Positions 47,922 to 56,810 of a stretch of DNA of 64,000 nt are shown in pieces; the first letter of the stretch is position 1, and the number at the start of each line of letters is the position of its first letter. Where the stretch lies: assembly GCF_002097715.1 (NCBI RefSeq), contig NZ_CP020737.1, forward strand, positions 1,798,001-1,862,000. Reading direction: 5' to 3'. The DNA is from Burkholderia ubonensis subsp. mesacidophila. GTDB lineage: Bacteria; Pseudomonadota; Gammaproteobacteria; Burkholderiales; Burkholderiaceae. Below the pieces are notes generated by a model, which was not told the DNA's origin, made no database searches, and was given only the letters and a program-made list of their open reading frames with translations. The position numbers and the translations under genes were made by a program.

Positions 47922-49622
47922 ATGACTCAGAAGAGCCCCGCGAACGGGCGCGACAGCAACCACTTCGACGTGATCATCCTCGGCTCGGGCATGTCCGGCA
48001 CCCAGATGGGGGCCATCCTGGCCAAACAACAGTTTCGCGTCCTGATCATCGAGGAGTCGTCGCACCCGCGGTTCACGATCGGCGAATCGTCGATCCCCGA
48101 GACGTCTCTGATGAACCGCATCATCGCCGATCGCTACGGCATTCCGGAGCTCGACCGCATCACGTCGTTCTACGCGACGCAGCGTTACGTCGCGTCGAGC
48201 ACGGGCATCAAGCGCAACTTCGGCTTCGTGTTCCACAAGCCCGGCCAGGAGCACGACCCGAAGGAGTTCACGCAGTGCGTCATTCCCGAGCTGCCGTGGG
48301 GGCCGGAGAGCCATTATTACCGGCAGGACGTCGACGCCTACCTGTTGCAAGCCGCCATCAAATACGGCTGCACGGTCCGCCAGAAGACGAACGTGACCGA
48401 ATACCACGCCGACAAAGACGGCGTTGCGGTGACCACCGCCCAGGGCGATCGGTTCACCGGCCGGTACATGATCGACTGCGGAGGACCCCGCGCGCCGCTC
48501 GCGACCAAGTTCAAGCTCCGCGAAGAGCCGTGCCGCTTCAAGACGCACTCGCGCAGCCTCTACACGCACATGCTCGGGGTCAAGCCGTTCGACGACATCT
48601 TCAAGGTCAAGGGGCAGCGCTGGCGCTGGCACGAGGGGACCTTGCACCACATGTTCGCGGGCGGCTGGCTCTGGGTGATTCCGTTCAACAACCACCCGCG
48701 GTCGACCAACAACCTGGTGAGCGTCGGCCTGCAGCTCGACCCGCGTGTCTACCCGAAAACGGACATCTCCGCGCAGCAGGAATTCGACGCGTTCCTCGCG
48801 CGGTTCCCGAGCATCGGGGCGCAGTTCCGGGACGCCGTGCCGGTGCGCGACTGGGTCAAGACCGACCGCCTGCAATTCTCGTCGAACGCCTGCGTCGGCG
48901 ACCGCTACTGCCTGATGCTGCACGCGAACGGGTTCATCGACCCGCTCTTCTCCCGGGGGCTCGAGAACACCGCGGTGACCATCCACGCGCTCGCGGCGCG
49001 CCTCATCAAGGCGCTGCGCGACGACGACTTCTCCCCCGAGCGCTTCGAGTACATCGAGCGCCTGCAGCAGAAGCTTCTGGACCACAACGACGACTTCGTC
49101 AGCTGCTGCTACACGGCGTTCTCGGATTTCCGCCTGTGGGACGCGTTCCACCGGCTGTGGGCGGTCGGCACGATCCTCGGGCAGTTCCGGCTCGTGCAAG
49201 CCCACGCGAGGTTCCGCGCGTCGCGTGACGAGGGCGACCTCGATCACCTCGACAACAACCCCCCGTACCTCGGGTACCTGTGCGCGGACATGGAGGGGTA
49301 CTACCAGTTGTTCAACGACGCCAAGGCCGAGGTCGAGGCCGTGAGCGCCGGGCGCAAGCCGGCGGAGGAGGCCGCGGCACGGATTCACGCCCTCATCGAC
49401 GAGCGGGATTTCGCCAGGCCGATGTTCGGCTTCGGGTACTGCATCACCGGGGCCAGGCCGCAGCTCAACAACTCGAAGTACAGCCTGCTGCCGGCGCTGA
49501 AGCTGATGCATTGGACGCAAACCAGCGCGCCGGCAGAGGTGAAAAAGTACTTCGACTACAACCCGATGTTCGCGCTGCTCAAGGCGTACATCACGACCCG
49601 CATCGGCCTGGCGCTGAAGTAG
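47922..49622 (+). CDS. prnC: Monodechloroaminopyrrolnitrin 3-halogenase PrnC
   Basis: A 566-residue FADH2-dependent halogenase chlorinating the pyrrole ring at C3 to give aminopyrrolnitrin. The flavin site is VIILGSGMSGTQMGAILAKQ (about 14-33), with IGESSIPETSLMNR after it and the halogenase-type motif GGWLWVIPFN near 247. It belongs to the free-pyrrole halogenase branch, distinct from PrnA. ATG 47922 follows AAGGAGAG. Spacing to prnB is 50 bases and to prnD 24, consistent with one operon. Confidence 0.97.
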   Translation: MTQKSPANGRDSNHFDVIILGSGMSGTQMGAILAKQQFRVLIIEESSHPRFTIGESSIPETSLMNRIIADRYGIPELDRITSFYATQRYVASSTGIKRNFGFVFHKPGQEHDPKEFTQCVIPELPWGPESHYYRQDVDAYLLQAAIKYGCTVRQKTNVTEYHADKDGVAVTTAQGDRFTGRYMIDCGGPRAPLATKFKLREEPCRFKTHSRSLYTHMLGVKPFDDIFKVKGQRWRWHEGTLHHMFAGGWLWVIPFNNHPRSTNNLVSVGLQLDPRVYPKTDISAQQEFDAFLARFPSIGAQFRDAVPVRDWVKTDRLQFSSNACVGDRYCLMLHANGFIDPLFSRGLENTAVTIHALAARLIKALRDDDFSPERFEYIERLQQKLLDHNDDFVSCCYTAFSDFRLWDAFHRLWAVGTILGQFRLVQAHARFRASRDEGDLDHLDNNPPYLGYLCADMEGYYQLFNDAKAEVEAVSAGRKPAEEAAARIHALIDERDFARPMFGFGYCITGARPQLNNSKYSLLPALKLMHWTQTSAPAEVKKYFDYNPMFALLKAYITTRIGLALK

Positions 49623-49646
49623 TCGGCCGACACCGACACGAAAACG

Positions 49647-50759
49647 ATGAACGACGTTCAATTGGATCAAGCGGTCGCCAGGGAGCATGCCCCAGGGGCG
49701 TACGATGCGACCACGCGCCTGGCCGCGAGCTGGTACGTCGCGATGCGCTCGGACGACCTCAAGGACAAGCCGACGGAGTTGACGCTCTTCGGCCGTCCGT
49801 GCGTGGCGTGGCGCGGCGCGACGGGACGGGCCGTGGTGATGGACCGTCACTGCTCGCACCTCGGCGCGAACCTGGCCGACGGGCGGGTCAAGGACGGGTG
49901 CATCCAGTGCCCGTTTCACCACTGGCGGTACGACGAGCAGGGCCAGTGCGTTCACATCCCCGGCCACAGCCAGGCGGTGCGCCAGCTGGAGCCCGTCCCG
50001 CGCGGGGCGCGCCAGCCGACGTTGGTCACCGCTGAGCGATACGGCTACGTGTGGGTCTGGTACGGCTCCCCGCAGCCGCTGCACCCGCTGCCCGAAATCG
50101 CCGCGGCCGACGTCGACAACGGCGACTTCATGCACCTGCACTTCGCGTTCGAGACGACGACGGCGGTCTTGCGGATCGTCGAGAACTTCTACGACGCGCA
50201 GCACGCGACCCCCGTGCACGCGCTCCCGATCTCGGCCTTCGAGCTCAAGCTCTTCGACGATTGGCGCCAGTGGCCGGAGGTCGAGTCGCTGGCCCGGGCG
50301 GGCGCGTGGTTCGGGGCCGGGATCGACTTCACCGTGGACCGGTACTTCGGGCCCCTCGGCATGCTGTCGCGCGCGCTCGGCCTGAACATGTCGCAGATGA
50401 ACCTGCACTTCGATGGCTACCCCGGCGGGTGCGTCATGACCGTCGCCCTCGACGGAGACTTCAAATACAAGCTGCTCCAGTGTGTGACGCCGGTGAGCGA
50501 CGGCAAAAACGTCATGCACATGCTCATCTCGATCAAGAAGGTGGGCGGCGTCCTGCGCCGCGCGACCGACTACGTGCTGTTCGGGTTGCAGACCAGGCAG
50601 GCCGCGGGGTACGACGTCAAAATCTGGAACGGGATGAAGCCGGACGGCGGCGGCGCGTACAGCAAGTACGACAAGCTCGTGCTCAAGTACCGCGCGTTCT
50701 ACCGGGGCTGGGTCGACCGCGTCGCCGAGGCGACCACTCGACCGCGCGGCCGCGAGTGA
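49647..50759 (+). CDS. prnD: Aminopyrrolnitrin oxygenase PrnD
   Basis: A 370-residue Rieske non-heme iron oxygenase that oxidises the aryl amine of aminopyrrolnitrin to a nitro group, the last step. The Rieske cluster motif is intact: CSHLGANLADGRVKDGCIQC and PFHH (CXH...CXXH, about 69-91). The mononuclear iron site is suggested by ENFYDAQHATPVHAL (Asp and two His, about 182-196). Similar in length to known PrnD. The stop precedes a partial MITE by 27 bases, marking the end of the operon. Confidence 0.97.
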   Translation: MNDVQLDQAVAREHAPGAYDATTRLAASWYVAMRSDDLKDKPTELTLFGRPCVAWRGATGRAVVMDRHCSHLGANLADGRVKDGCIQCPFHHWRYDEQGQCVHIPGHSQAVRQLEPVPRGARQPTLVTAERYGYVWVWYGSPQPLHPLPEIAAADVDNGDFMHLHFAFETTTAVLRIVENFYDAQHATPVHALPISAFELKLFDDWRQWPEVESLARAGAWFGAGIDFTVDRYFGPLGMLSRALGLNMSQMNLHFDGYPGGCVMTVALDGDFKYKLLQCVTPVSDGKNVMHMLISIKKVGGVLRRATDYVLFGLQTRQAAGYDVKIWNGMKPDGGGAYSKYDKLVLKYRAFYRGWVDRVAEATTRPRGRE

Positions 50760-50786
50760 GCGGCGATGCGTGAGTCGGCGGCCCTG

Positions 50787-50824
50787 GAGGGCGTTATGAA
50801 CGTTGCAGCTGATAAGACAAGATG
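50787..50824 (-). mobile_element. Partial MITE between prnD and lysE
   Basis: GAGGGCGTTATGAACGTTGC and AGCTGATAAGACAAGATG match one end of the 116-117-bp MITEs (left copy read in reverse). Only the first ~38 bases remain. It separates the four prn genes from the LysE gene, so the two parts may have joined in separate events. Confidence 0.65.
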
Positions 50825-50893
50825 AATGACTAACAACTAATACGACGGTCCGCCCCGACGCGTGGCGACCGTCATCGACACCAAGGCAGCAAG

Positions 50894-51493
50894 ATGCCGA
50901 CATTGCAAGTGATATTGAAGATGGCACTCTACGTTTCGCTGGTCCTGGCCACGCCAGGGCCGACAAATACTTTGCTGCTGTCCTCGGGAATCAAGGTCGG
51001 CTTCCGGCAATCGTCGCCTCTCCTGGTTGCAGAGGCATCGGGCTATGGCTTCGCGATATCACTGTGGGGTTTCTTCCTGGCGACATTCGCGGCCACACGG
51101 CCGTGGCTTTACGATGCGCTGAAGCTGGGGAGCTCGGCCTATATTTTCTATCTCGCCCTGCAGCTATGGAAAAGCCCACACTTTGAAGACATCCAGTCGG
51201 GTGCCATCGGCTTTCGCGACATGTTCGTCGCGACGACCATGAACCCGAAGGCGTTATTGTTCGCCACTGCGATCTTTCCCCCGCAGGCTTTCATATTGGT
51301 TCCGTTCTATCTCTGCTCGATCGCGGTCTTCACGGCGCTCGCCGTGACGATCGGTTCGATGTGGCTTACCATCGGCGGCGTCTTGACGGCGCGCCGGTCT
51401 CTGGCCACCCATACCGGAACGCTGCTTCGCGGTGCGTCGGTAGTGCTGTTGATGTTCTCGGGCACGCTGGCGTTTTCCGTACTCAACCGCTAG
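50894..51493 (+). CDS. LysE/RhtB-family exporter
   Basis: A 199-residue membrane protein with about six helices. The family start ALYVSLVLATPGPTNTLLLSSGIKVG (PGP motif, about 12-37) is intact, with FVATTMNPKALLFATAIFPPQ (about 115-135) in the middle. LysE proteins export amino acids and derivatives. Inside the prn island it might export a pyrrolnitrin intermediate or simply be a passenger. Its stop codon TAG shares a G with the first base of the right MITE, so the insertion lies precisely at the gene end. G+C is slightly below the chromosomal norm. Confidence 0.88.
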   Translation: MPTLQVILKMALYVSLVLATPGPTNTLLLSSGIKVGFRQSSPLLVAEASGYGFAISLWGFFLATFAATRPWLYDALKLGSSAYIFYLALQLWKSPHFEDIQSGAIGFRDMFVATTMNPKALLFATAIFPPQAFILVPFYLCSIAVFTALAVTIGSMWLTIGGVLTARRSLATHTGTLLRGASVVLLMFSGTLAFSVLNR

Positions 51494-51609
51494 AGCGGCG
51501 TAATGAACTTTGCCGCTGATAAGACAAGATGTCGGGATGAAAACCCGCAAGCCTTGTCTAAGGCTGCCCAAAATCATCGACTTCATTCATATACGTTCAT
51601 CACAGGCTC
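51493..51609 (-). mobile_element. MITE-like element, right copy (inverted)
   Basis: A 117-base element nearly identical in reverse to the left copy: shared blocks include GCCGCTGATAAGACAAGATG and AAAATCATCGACTTCATTCA. It begins at the lysE stop codon and ends against the right 16-bp direct repeat. Terminal repeats are GAGCGGCGTAATGAACT and, inward, GAGCCTGTGATGAACGT. Confidence 0.7.
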
Positions 51610-51625
51610 CAGGCGTCCCCGGCTA
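51610..51625 (+). repeat. Right 16-bp direct repeat of the prn island
   Basis: CAGGCGTCCCCGGCTA, 15 of 16 bases identical to 44194-44209 and in the same orientation. A further related GC-rich block (GGGCTAGGCGCCCCC) follows at about 51634-51648, so the local sequence may be recombinogenic. Confidence 0.65.
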
Positions 51626-51649
51626 CGCGCCCCGGGCTAGGCGCCCCCC

Positions 51650-52774
51650 TCAAAAGCTATGCCGCAAACCGATCATCGCCGCCGTCGTCCCGACGCCCGG
51701 CGCGACCGGCTGCCCATACACGAGCATCTGGTCCATCGTGCCGCGATTGTTCACGTGGCCGACCTGCGCATAGACCATCGTGCGCTTCGACAGGCTGTAG
51801 TCGGCCGCCAGCACGACCGACGTCGACTTGTTCGCCGAACGATTGCGGTCCTTCAGGTAGTACACGGCCGACGTGACCTGCAGCGCGGGCGTGAAGCGAT
51901 AGCCGACGCCCGCCGACATCATGTCGAAATTCGCCTGGTCCGAGTGCGCGGGATTCTTGCCGTTCGCATACGACGCGGACACCGAGAAATCGTCAATCGT
52001 GTATTTCGCGCCGACGTACACGAAGCGGTTGTTGTTCACGCCGGTCGGCGTCGAGCCGGGCGCCGGATTGGCGTCGTGGCCGTTGTAGTAGACGGCGGCG
52101 GCATTCAACCCGTAGTTCGAATACTTGAGCACGACCGATTCGCGCGTGCCGCCCTGGATCTGCCCGGCGACGCCGCCCGGCGCGTATTCGAGCGCGACCG
52201 ACACGCCGCCGAAGGTCGGCGACTGGTAGACGAGCGCATTGCTGTCGTACAGCGCGCCGATCGCGCCGTTGGTGCTCGTGCCGGGCCAGCCCGCCGCGGT
52301 GTTGATGCCGAGCCACGCGGTCAGGATGCTGCCGAAGAATTCCGCGTTGCGCACGTCGGTGTCGGCCATCGCGTAGATCATCGGCACGATCTGGCGGCCC
52401 GCCGTGAAGCTGCCGAACGGCCCCGACACGCCGACCGATGCGACCTGGTTGAAGATCGCGACCGCGCCCGGCGTGTCGCTCAGCTGGAACCGGCCGGTGC
52501 CGCTGTCGAACGAGCCCTGCAGCTTGAAGTTGACCGCATAGCCGCCGCCGATGTCCTCGCGCCCCTTGATTCCCCAGAAGCTCGAATAGATCCCGCCGTC
52601 CTTCATCCGGAACACCTTGCCGGTGTTCGGCGCGTTCGGGCTGAACGACGCGGCCGACGTGCTCTGGTACAGCATGCCCGTGTCGATCACGCCGTACAGC
52701 GTGACGGAGGATTGCGCGTGCGCGAGCGCCGACCAGGCGGCAAGCGCGGCAAGCGCGGCCAGTTTCGTCTTCAT
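51650..52774 (-). CDS. Gram-negative trimeric porin
   Basis: A 374-residue porin of the Burkholderia/Neisseria type. The signal peptide is MKTKLAALAALAAWSALAHA, and the mature N terminus QSSVTLYGVIDTGMLY is diagnostic. Barrel strands run to the C-terminal GLRHSF (terminal Phe). The porin constriction-loop region contains GSFTAGRQIVPMIYAM. The start at 52774 is chosen for the signal peptide; upstream in-frame residues are not porin-like. The 3' end lies only 25 bases from the right repeat of the prn island. Confidence 0.95.
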   Translation of the reverse strand: MKTKLAALAALAAWSALAHAQSSVTLYGVIDTGMLYQSTSAASFSPNAPNTGKVFRMKDGGIYSSFWGIKGREDIGGGYAVNFKLQGSFDSGTGRFQLSDTPGAVAIFNQVASVGVSGPFGSFTAGRQIVPMIYAMADTDVRNAEFFGSILTAWLGINTAAGWPGTSTNGAIGALYDSNALVYQSPTFGGVSVALEYAPGGVAGQIQGGTRESVVLKYSNYGLNAAAVYYNGHDANPAPGSTPTGVNNNRFVYVGAKYTIDDFSVSASYANGKNPAHSDQANFDMMSAGVGYRFTPALQVTSAVYYLKDRNRSANKSTSVVLAADYSLSKRTMVYAQVGHVNNRGTMDQMLVYGQPVAPGVGTTAAMIGLRHSF

Positions 52775-52925
52775 CCGAGTCTCCGTGATCGTGTTGTTCC
52801 CGGACGGGATCGAGCCCGCCCGGGCGATGCGCAAAGACTACGCAACGACGCGCGGCCGCTCCCCCCACGCGCGGGGGGGCAGGGTTGCGGAGAAGCGACG
52901 GGGGAAGGTGTGCAACTGCGGCGCG

Positions 52926-55646
52926 CTACGGCGCGTTTTCAAGCAGGCCGAGCACCAGCGCGCGGCGCACCGCGTGCTTGCGCGAGCTGGCGTCGAGCTT
53001 GCCGAACAGGTTCTTCAGGTGCCATTTCACGGTTTCCTCGCCGACGGCGAGCGCGACCGCGATTTCCTTGTTCGACAGGTTGCGCGCGAGCAGTTCGAGG
53101 ATCGCGCGCTCCTTCGGCGTCAGCACGACGCTCGGCACCGCGCGCGGCCCGGCGGCGCTGCGCGGCGCGGGCGGCACGACGCGCGGCTGCGGCAGCGCAT
53201 GGCGCGCCTGGCCTGTCTGGCCCGCGCCCGCGGCGTCCTCGTCGCCGACCCGGCGCGCCCAGTCCGCGACGGCCGGATGCGCGTCGGCCAGCGTGCGGGT
53301 GAGGCCGAACACGTCCGCGAGGTTCATCGCCTCGACGAGCCGCGCACGGCCGCCGCGGCCCGATTGCTCGAGCGCGAACGCGTTGAGCGCCATGATCTCG
53401 ATGCGCGCGCGGCCGACGTTCATTTCGCGAGCGAGGGCGGCCGCCTCGTCGAGCGCCGCGCACGCGTCCTCCCAGCGGCGCGCGGCCAGCGCCGCGCCGG
53501 CATGCGCGGTGGCCTGCAGCAGCACGACGGGGCGCCGCCACAACGGCCCGTGGGCCGGGAACTCGGCGGCGGCGATCGCGTCGATCCGCTCGACCAGCGC
53601 GTGGCAGGTCGCCTCGCGATAGCGCGCCGCGTGGATCCGCACCTGCTCGGCGAGGCTCGCGACCGACAGGCGCGGCAGCCGGCGCGCGACGCCCATCGCG
53701 TCCAGCGCTTCGAGCAGGTCGATCGCGCGATGCTCGAGGCCGCGCAGCATCGCGACGCGCGCCGCGGTGCAGTAGCCGAGCAGCACCGTGTCGGGGATGC
53801 CCGCGTGCTCGAGCACGTCGAGCCGGTTCGCGAGCAGCGCGGCCGCCTGGTCGACGCGATCGGCCTCGTAGGCGAGCGCCGCGCACAGCGCCGCGAACAT
53901 GCAGGTCAGCGGATGGCGGCGGCCGAGATCGGCTTCCGCGCGGGCCAGCGCGGGTGACAGCACGTCGTCCGCGAGCCGCACCTGCCCCTCCGACAGATAG
54001 CTGAGGCCCGTGATCAGCTCGCCCCAGCGCGCGACGTAGCCGAACCCGGCCGCCCCCTGGCCGCGCGCGCCGCGCGGCGCGGCCTGCTGGAAGCGACGCG
54101 CCCGCGCCGGCTCGCCGAGGATGATCGCGCGCGCCGACAGCCGGTTCGCGTGCATCTGCGCGAGCCAGGTCGCGGGCGGCGGCGCGAAGTCGGCCCACGG
54201 TTCGAACAGCTCGACGAAGCGGTCGATCTCGTCCGCGTAATACGCGGCCGCGCTCAGGATCAGCGCGCATTCGTAACGCATCGCGGGCGGCGTGTCGGGC
54301 GCGGCGAGGATGCCCGCGATCTGGCGGCGCGCCTCGACGTGCCGCTCGCCGAGCGCGAGCGCCCACGCGACCGCGATCCGCAGCGCCGGCCGCTTGTCGA
54401 GTTCCGCGTCGGGCAGGCGCGCGAGCCAGTCGAGCACGTCGTCGATGCGGCCTTCCTTGATCGCATCCTCCAGGCCGCGCTGCGCGAGCGCATAGGCGAG
54501 CGCGAGCTGGCCGGCCGCATACGCGTGGCGGGCCGCCTCGTCCGTCATCCCGTGCGCGTCGAGCCAGCCGGCCGCGCGCGCATGCAGCACGCTGCGCGCG
54601 GCGTCCGGCCCGGCCGCGAGGCGGTCGCGCAGCGCATCGCGCACGAGCGGATGCAGCCGGCACCAGTCGGAGTCGTCCGACGCGATGAAGAGCGGCGTGT
54701 CGCGTGCCAGGCGGGCGAGGCGCGCGGATGCGCCGGCGTCGTCGAGCAGCGCGTCGCAGAGTGACGGGTGCAGCCGGTCGACGACGCTCGCCTGCGTCAG
54801 GAACACCGTGTCGTCGGCCGACAGGTTCGCGAGCAGCAGCTCGACGAGCCGGTCGCGGGCGCCGCCCGCGCGCGCGGCGAGCGCATCGACGGCCTGGCGC
54901 GGATCGGCCGCGCGCGCCATCGCGGCCATCGCGAGCTGCAGCCCGAGCGGCCAGCCGTCGACGCGCTCGAACAGGCGCGCGCACGCGTCGGCGTCGACGC
55001 GCTGCGCGAAGCGCGCGCAGACGAGCGCGATCGTCTCGTCGAGCGTGAAGCGCAGCCAGTCGGGGCCGACCAGCAGGCATTGGCCGCCCGCGAGCAGGTC
55101 GGCCGCCGCCTGGTCGAGCCCGCGCCGCGCGGCGACGACGACGCGCAGGTTCGGCGGCGCGTTGTGCAGCACGTAGGTCAGCGCGTCGAGGCCGGCGGCG
55201 GGCAGCCGCTCCGCGTCGTCGACGATCAGCAGCGCGTCGATCGACAGTTGCGCGACTTCCGCGAGCCACGCGGTCATCCCTTCCAGCGCGCGCGCCGCAT
55301 CGGGCGCGCCGCGCGCGATCAGGCGGCCGAAGCCGGGCCGCGCACAGCCGGTCCGCACCGCCTGCACGAGCCCCTGCAGCAGCCGCGGCGCGTCGTCGCG
55401 CTCGTCCGCCGACAGCCAGATGACCGCGCGGCCGAGCGCCAGCCATTCGCGGCGCCATTGCGCGAGCAGCGACGTCTTGCCGTAGCCGGCCGGCGCCTGA
55501 ACGAGCGTGATCGGGCGTTCGTCGAAGCCCGGCGCGGCGAGGCTCAGCCGCGCGCGGGCGAGCAGCTGCGCCGGCACGCGCGGCGCGGTGGTCTTCAGGA
55601 CCAGCTCGGTGGGGGCGGTGTCGGCGCGATCGGGTGGGTGGGCCAT
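52926..55646 (-). CDS. MalT-like LuxR-family transcriptional regulator (LAL type)
   Basis: A 906-residue regulator. An N-terminal NTPase has Walker A LVQAPAGYGKTSLLAQW (about 48-64), LLIVDDAERLP, and is followed by a helical TPR-like central region. The C-terminal LuxR HTH is complete: LTPKERAILELLARNLSNKEIAVALAVGEETVKWHLKNLFGKLD (about 835-878). The start at 55646 gives the usual length (~900). It is divergent from the stress-protein/quinone oxidoreductase/dioxygenase genes and may activate them, although no operator was recognised. Confidence 0.9.
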   Translation of the reverse strand: MAHPPDRADTAPTELVLKTTAPRVPAQLLARARLSLAAPGFDERPITLVQAPAGYGKTSLLAQWRREWLALGRAVIWLSADERDDAPRLLQGLVQAVRTGCARPGFGRLIARGAPDAARALEGMTAWLAEVAQLSIDALLIVDDAERLPAAGLDALTYVLHNAPPNLRVVVAARRGLDQAAADLLAGGQCLLVGPDWLRFTLDETIALVCARFAQRVDADACARLFERVDGWPLGLQLAMAAMARAADPRQAVDALAARAGGARDRLVELLLANLSADDTVFLTQASVVDRLHPSLCDALLDDAGASARLARLARDTPLFIASDDSDWCRLHPLVRDALRDRLAAGPDAARSVLHARAAGWLDAHGMTDEAARHAYAAGQLALAYALAQRGLEDAIKEGRIDDVLDWLARLPDAELDKRPALRIAVAWALALGERHVEARRQIAGILAAPDTPPAMRYECALILSAAAYYADEIDRFVELFEPWADFAPPPATWLAQMHANRLSARAIILGEPARARRFQQAAPRGARGQGAAGFGYVARWGELITGLSYLSEGQVRLADDVLSPALARAEADLGRRHPLTCMFAALCAALAYEADRVDQAAALLANRLDVLEHAGIPDTVLLGYCTAARVAMLRGLEHRAIDLLEALDAMGVARRLPRLSVASLAEQVRIHAARYREATCHALVERIDAIAAAEFPAHGPLWRRPVVLLQATAHAGAALAARRWEDACAALDEAAALAREMNVGRARIEIMALNAFALEQSGRGGRARLVEAMNLADVFGLTRTLADAHPAVADWARRVGDEDAAGAGQTGQARHALPQPRVVPPAPRSAAGPRAVPSVVLTPKERAILELLARNLSNKEIAVALAVGEETVKWHLKNLFGKLDASSRKHAVRRALVLGLLENAP

Positions 55647-55828
55647 CGGGGGAGCAGGTCGGAATTCCGGCGATGCGTTGCAGGCCGGCGTCCGGTATGG
55701 AACGTGGGGGGAAGGATCGACCGAACTCCCTGCGGGCGTCAATCCCCCCCGACACGAGTGGGGCCGCAACGCGCCCGCGCCGATAGCATGGGTCCCGTTG
55801 AATCACGCATGCGACGAGGAGAGCGCCC

Positions 55829-55879
55829 ATGACGACTGCATCGACCGGCACGCCCGCCAGCCTGCCGCTCGCCGGATAA
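55829..55879 (+). CDS. Possible 16-residue leader peptide upstream of the stress-protein gene
   Basis: ATG 55829 follows a strong ribosome site, GAGGAGAG, and reads MTTASTGTPASLPLAG to TAA 55877. It ends 13 bases before the next start. Its good ribosome site suggests translation, as a leader peptide or as the remains of a longer gene. No regulatory codon run is present. Speculative. Confidence 0.3.
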   Translation: MTTASTGTPASLPLAG

Positions 55880-55892
55880 GCGGAGCCGCGCG

Positions 55893-56792
55893 ATGTATCG
55901 CCATCTGCTCGTGACGGTCGACGGCGCGCCCGGCGGCATCGACGCGGTCGGCCATGCGCTGGAGCTTGCGCGGGCCGTGAGCGCGCGGGTCACGTTCGTG
56001 CTGTCCGGCGCCGCGCCGCACGCGTATTTACCCGGAGCGCGGATGCCGGAGCACGGTGCGAAAGTGGAAGCGGCGGCGCGGGCGCAGGGCGTGTCGTACG
56101 CGATCGCGCCCGCCGGCGGCACGCCGCTGCCGGAGCTGGCCCGCGTGCTCGGCTGCGACCTGATCTGCGTCGCGGCGCTGCCGCACGGCGCGCACGCCGG
56201 CGCAGGCGCGCAGCGGCGGCGCCTGTTCGCGGCAAGCGGCGTGCCGGTGCTGGTGTGCGCGGCCTCGCATCCGCCGGCCGCGGCGCGCGTGATCGCCCGC
56301 TGTCTGGACGCGCATCGCGCGGTGGCCGCGCTGCTGCATGCATTGCAGCGGCATGCGGCGCACGCGGGCGAACCGGGGCCGGATGCCATCGCGTGCCGCC
56401 GCGTGCTCGCGGATCTCGCCGGCCTGCAGGCGCAGCGTTTCGGCGCAGGCGCGGAAGCGCGGCTGTTCGCGACGCTGCGCGCCCGAACCGAGAGCGTCGA
56501 AGCCGAGCTGGACGAGCTCGACCGCCAGCATCGCCGCGATGCGCAAGCGCTCGATGCGCTGGCGCGGATGGCCGGCGATGCGCAGCCGGGCACCGCGTTC
56601 GATGCGGCGCTCGCGTGCTACGCACGCGGCGTGTTCGAGCAGATGGGGCGCAAGGAGGGGGTGATTTTCCCGGCGGCGCGGCGCTACCTGAGCGACGCCG
56701 ACTGGGCCGAACTGGATGAGGGCCCGGCGCAGCGCGCAGCCGCGACGCCGGGCGCGGACGAACCCGAGGACGCGCGGCGCGCGTCCGACTGA
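55893..56792 (+). CDS. Universal-stress-protein domain fused to a hemerythrin-like domain
   Basis: A 299-residue protein. Residues about 1-130 are a UspA-like domain (MYRHLLVTVDGAPGGIDAVG, GAAPHAYLPG, GVPVLVCA). Residues about 140-285 look like a hemerythrin/HHE bundle (LDAHRAVAALLHALQRHA, LDELDRQHRRDAQALDAL, GVIFPAARRYLSDADWAEL). Some iron ligands expected in HHE proteins seem changed: where HMxxEE is usual, the sequence has QMGRKEG. It could be a redox or oxygen stress sensor. First gene divergent from the MalT-like regulator; the quinone oxidoreductase follows closely. Confidence 0.7.
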   Translation: MYRHLLVTVDGAPGGIDAVGHALELARAVSARVTFVLSGAAPHAYLPGARMPEHGAKVEAAARAQGVSYAIAPAGGTPLPELARVLGCDLICVAALPHGAHAGAGAQRRRLFAASGVPVLVCAASHPPAAARVIARCLDAHRAVAALLHALQRHAAHAGEPGPDAIACRRVLADLAGLQAQRFGAGAEARLFATLRARTESVEAELDELDRQHRRDAQALDALARMAGDAQPGTAFDAALACYARGVFEQMGRKEGVIFPAARRYLSDADWAELDEGPAQRAAATPGADEPEDARRASD

Positions 56793-56810
56793 CTTATCAC
56801 GGAGACACAC

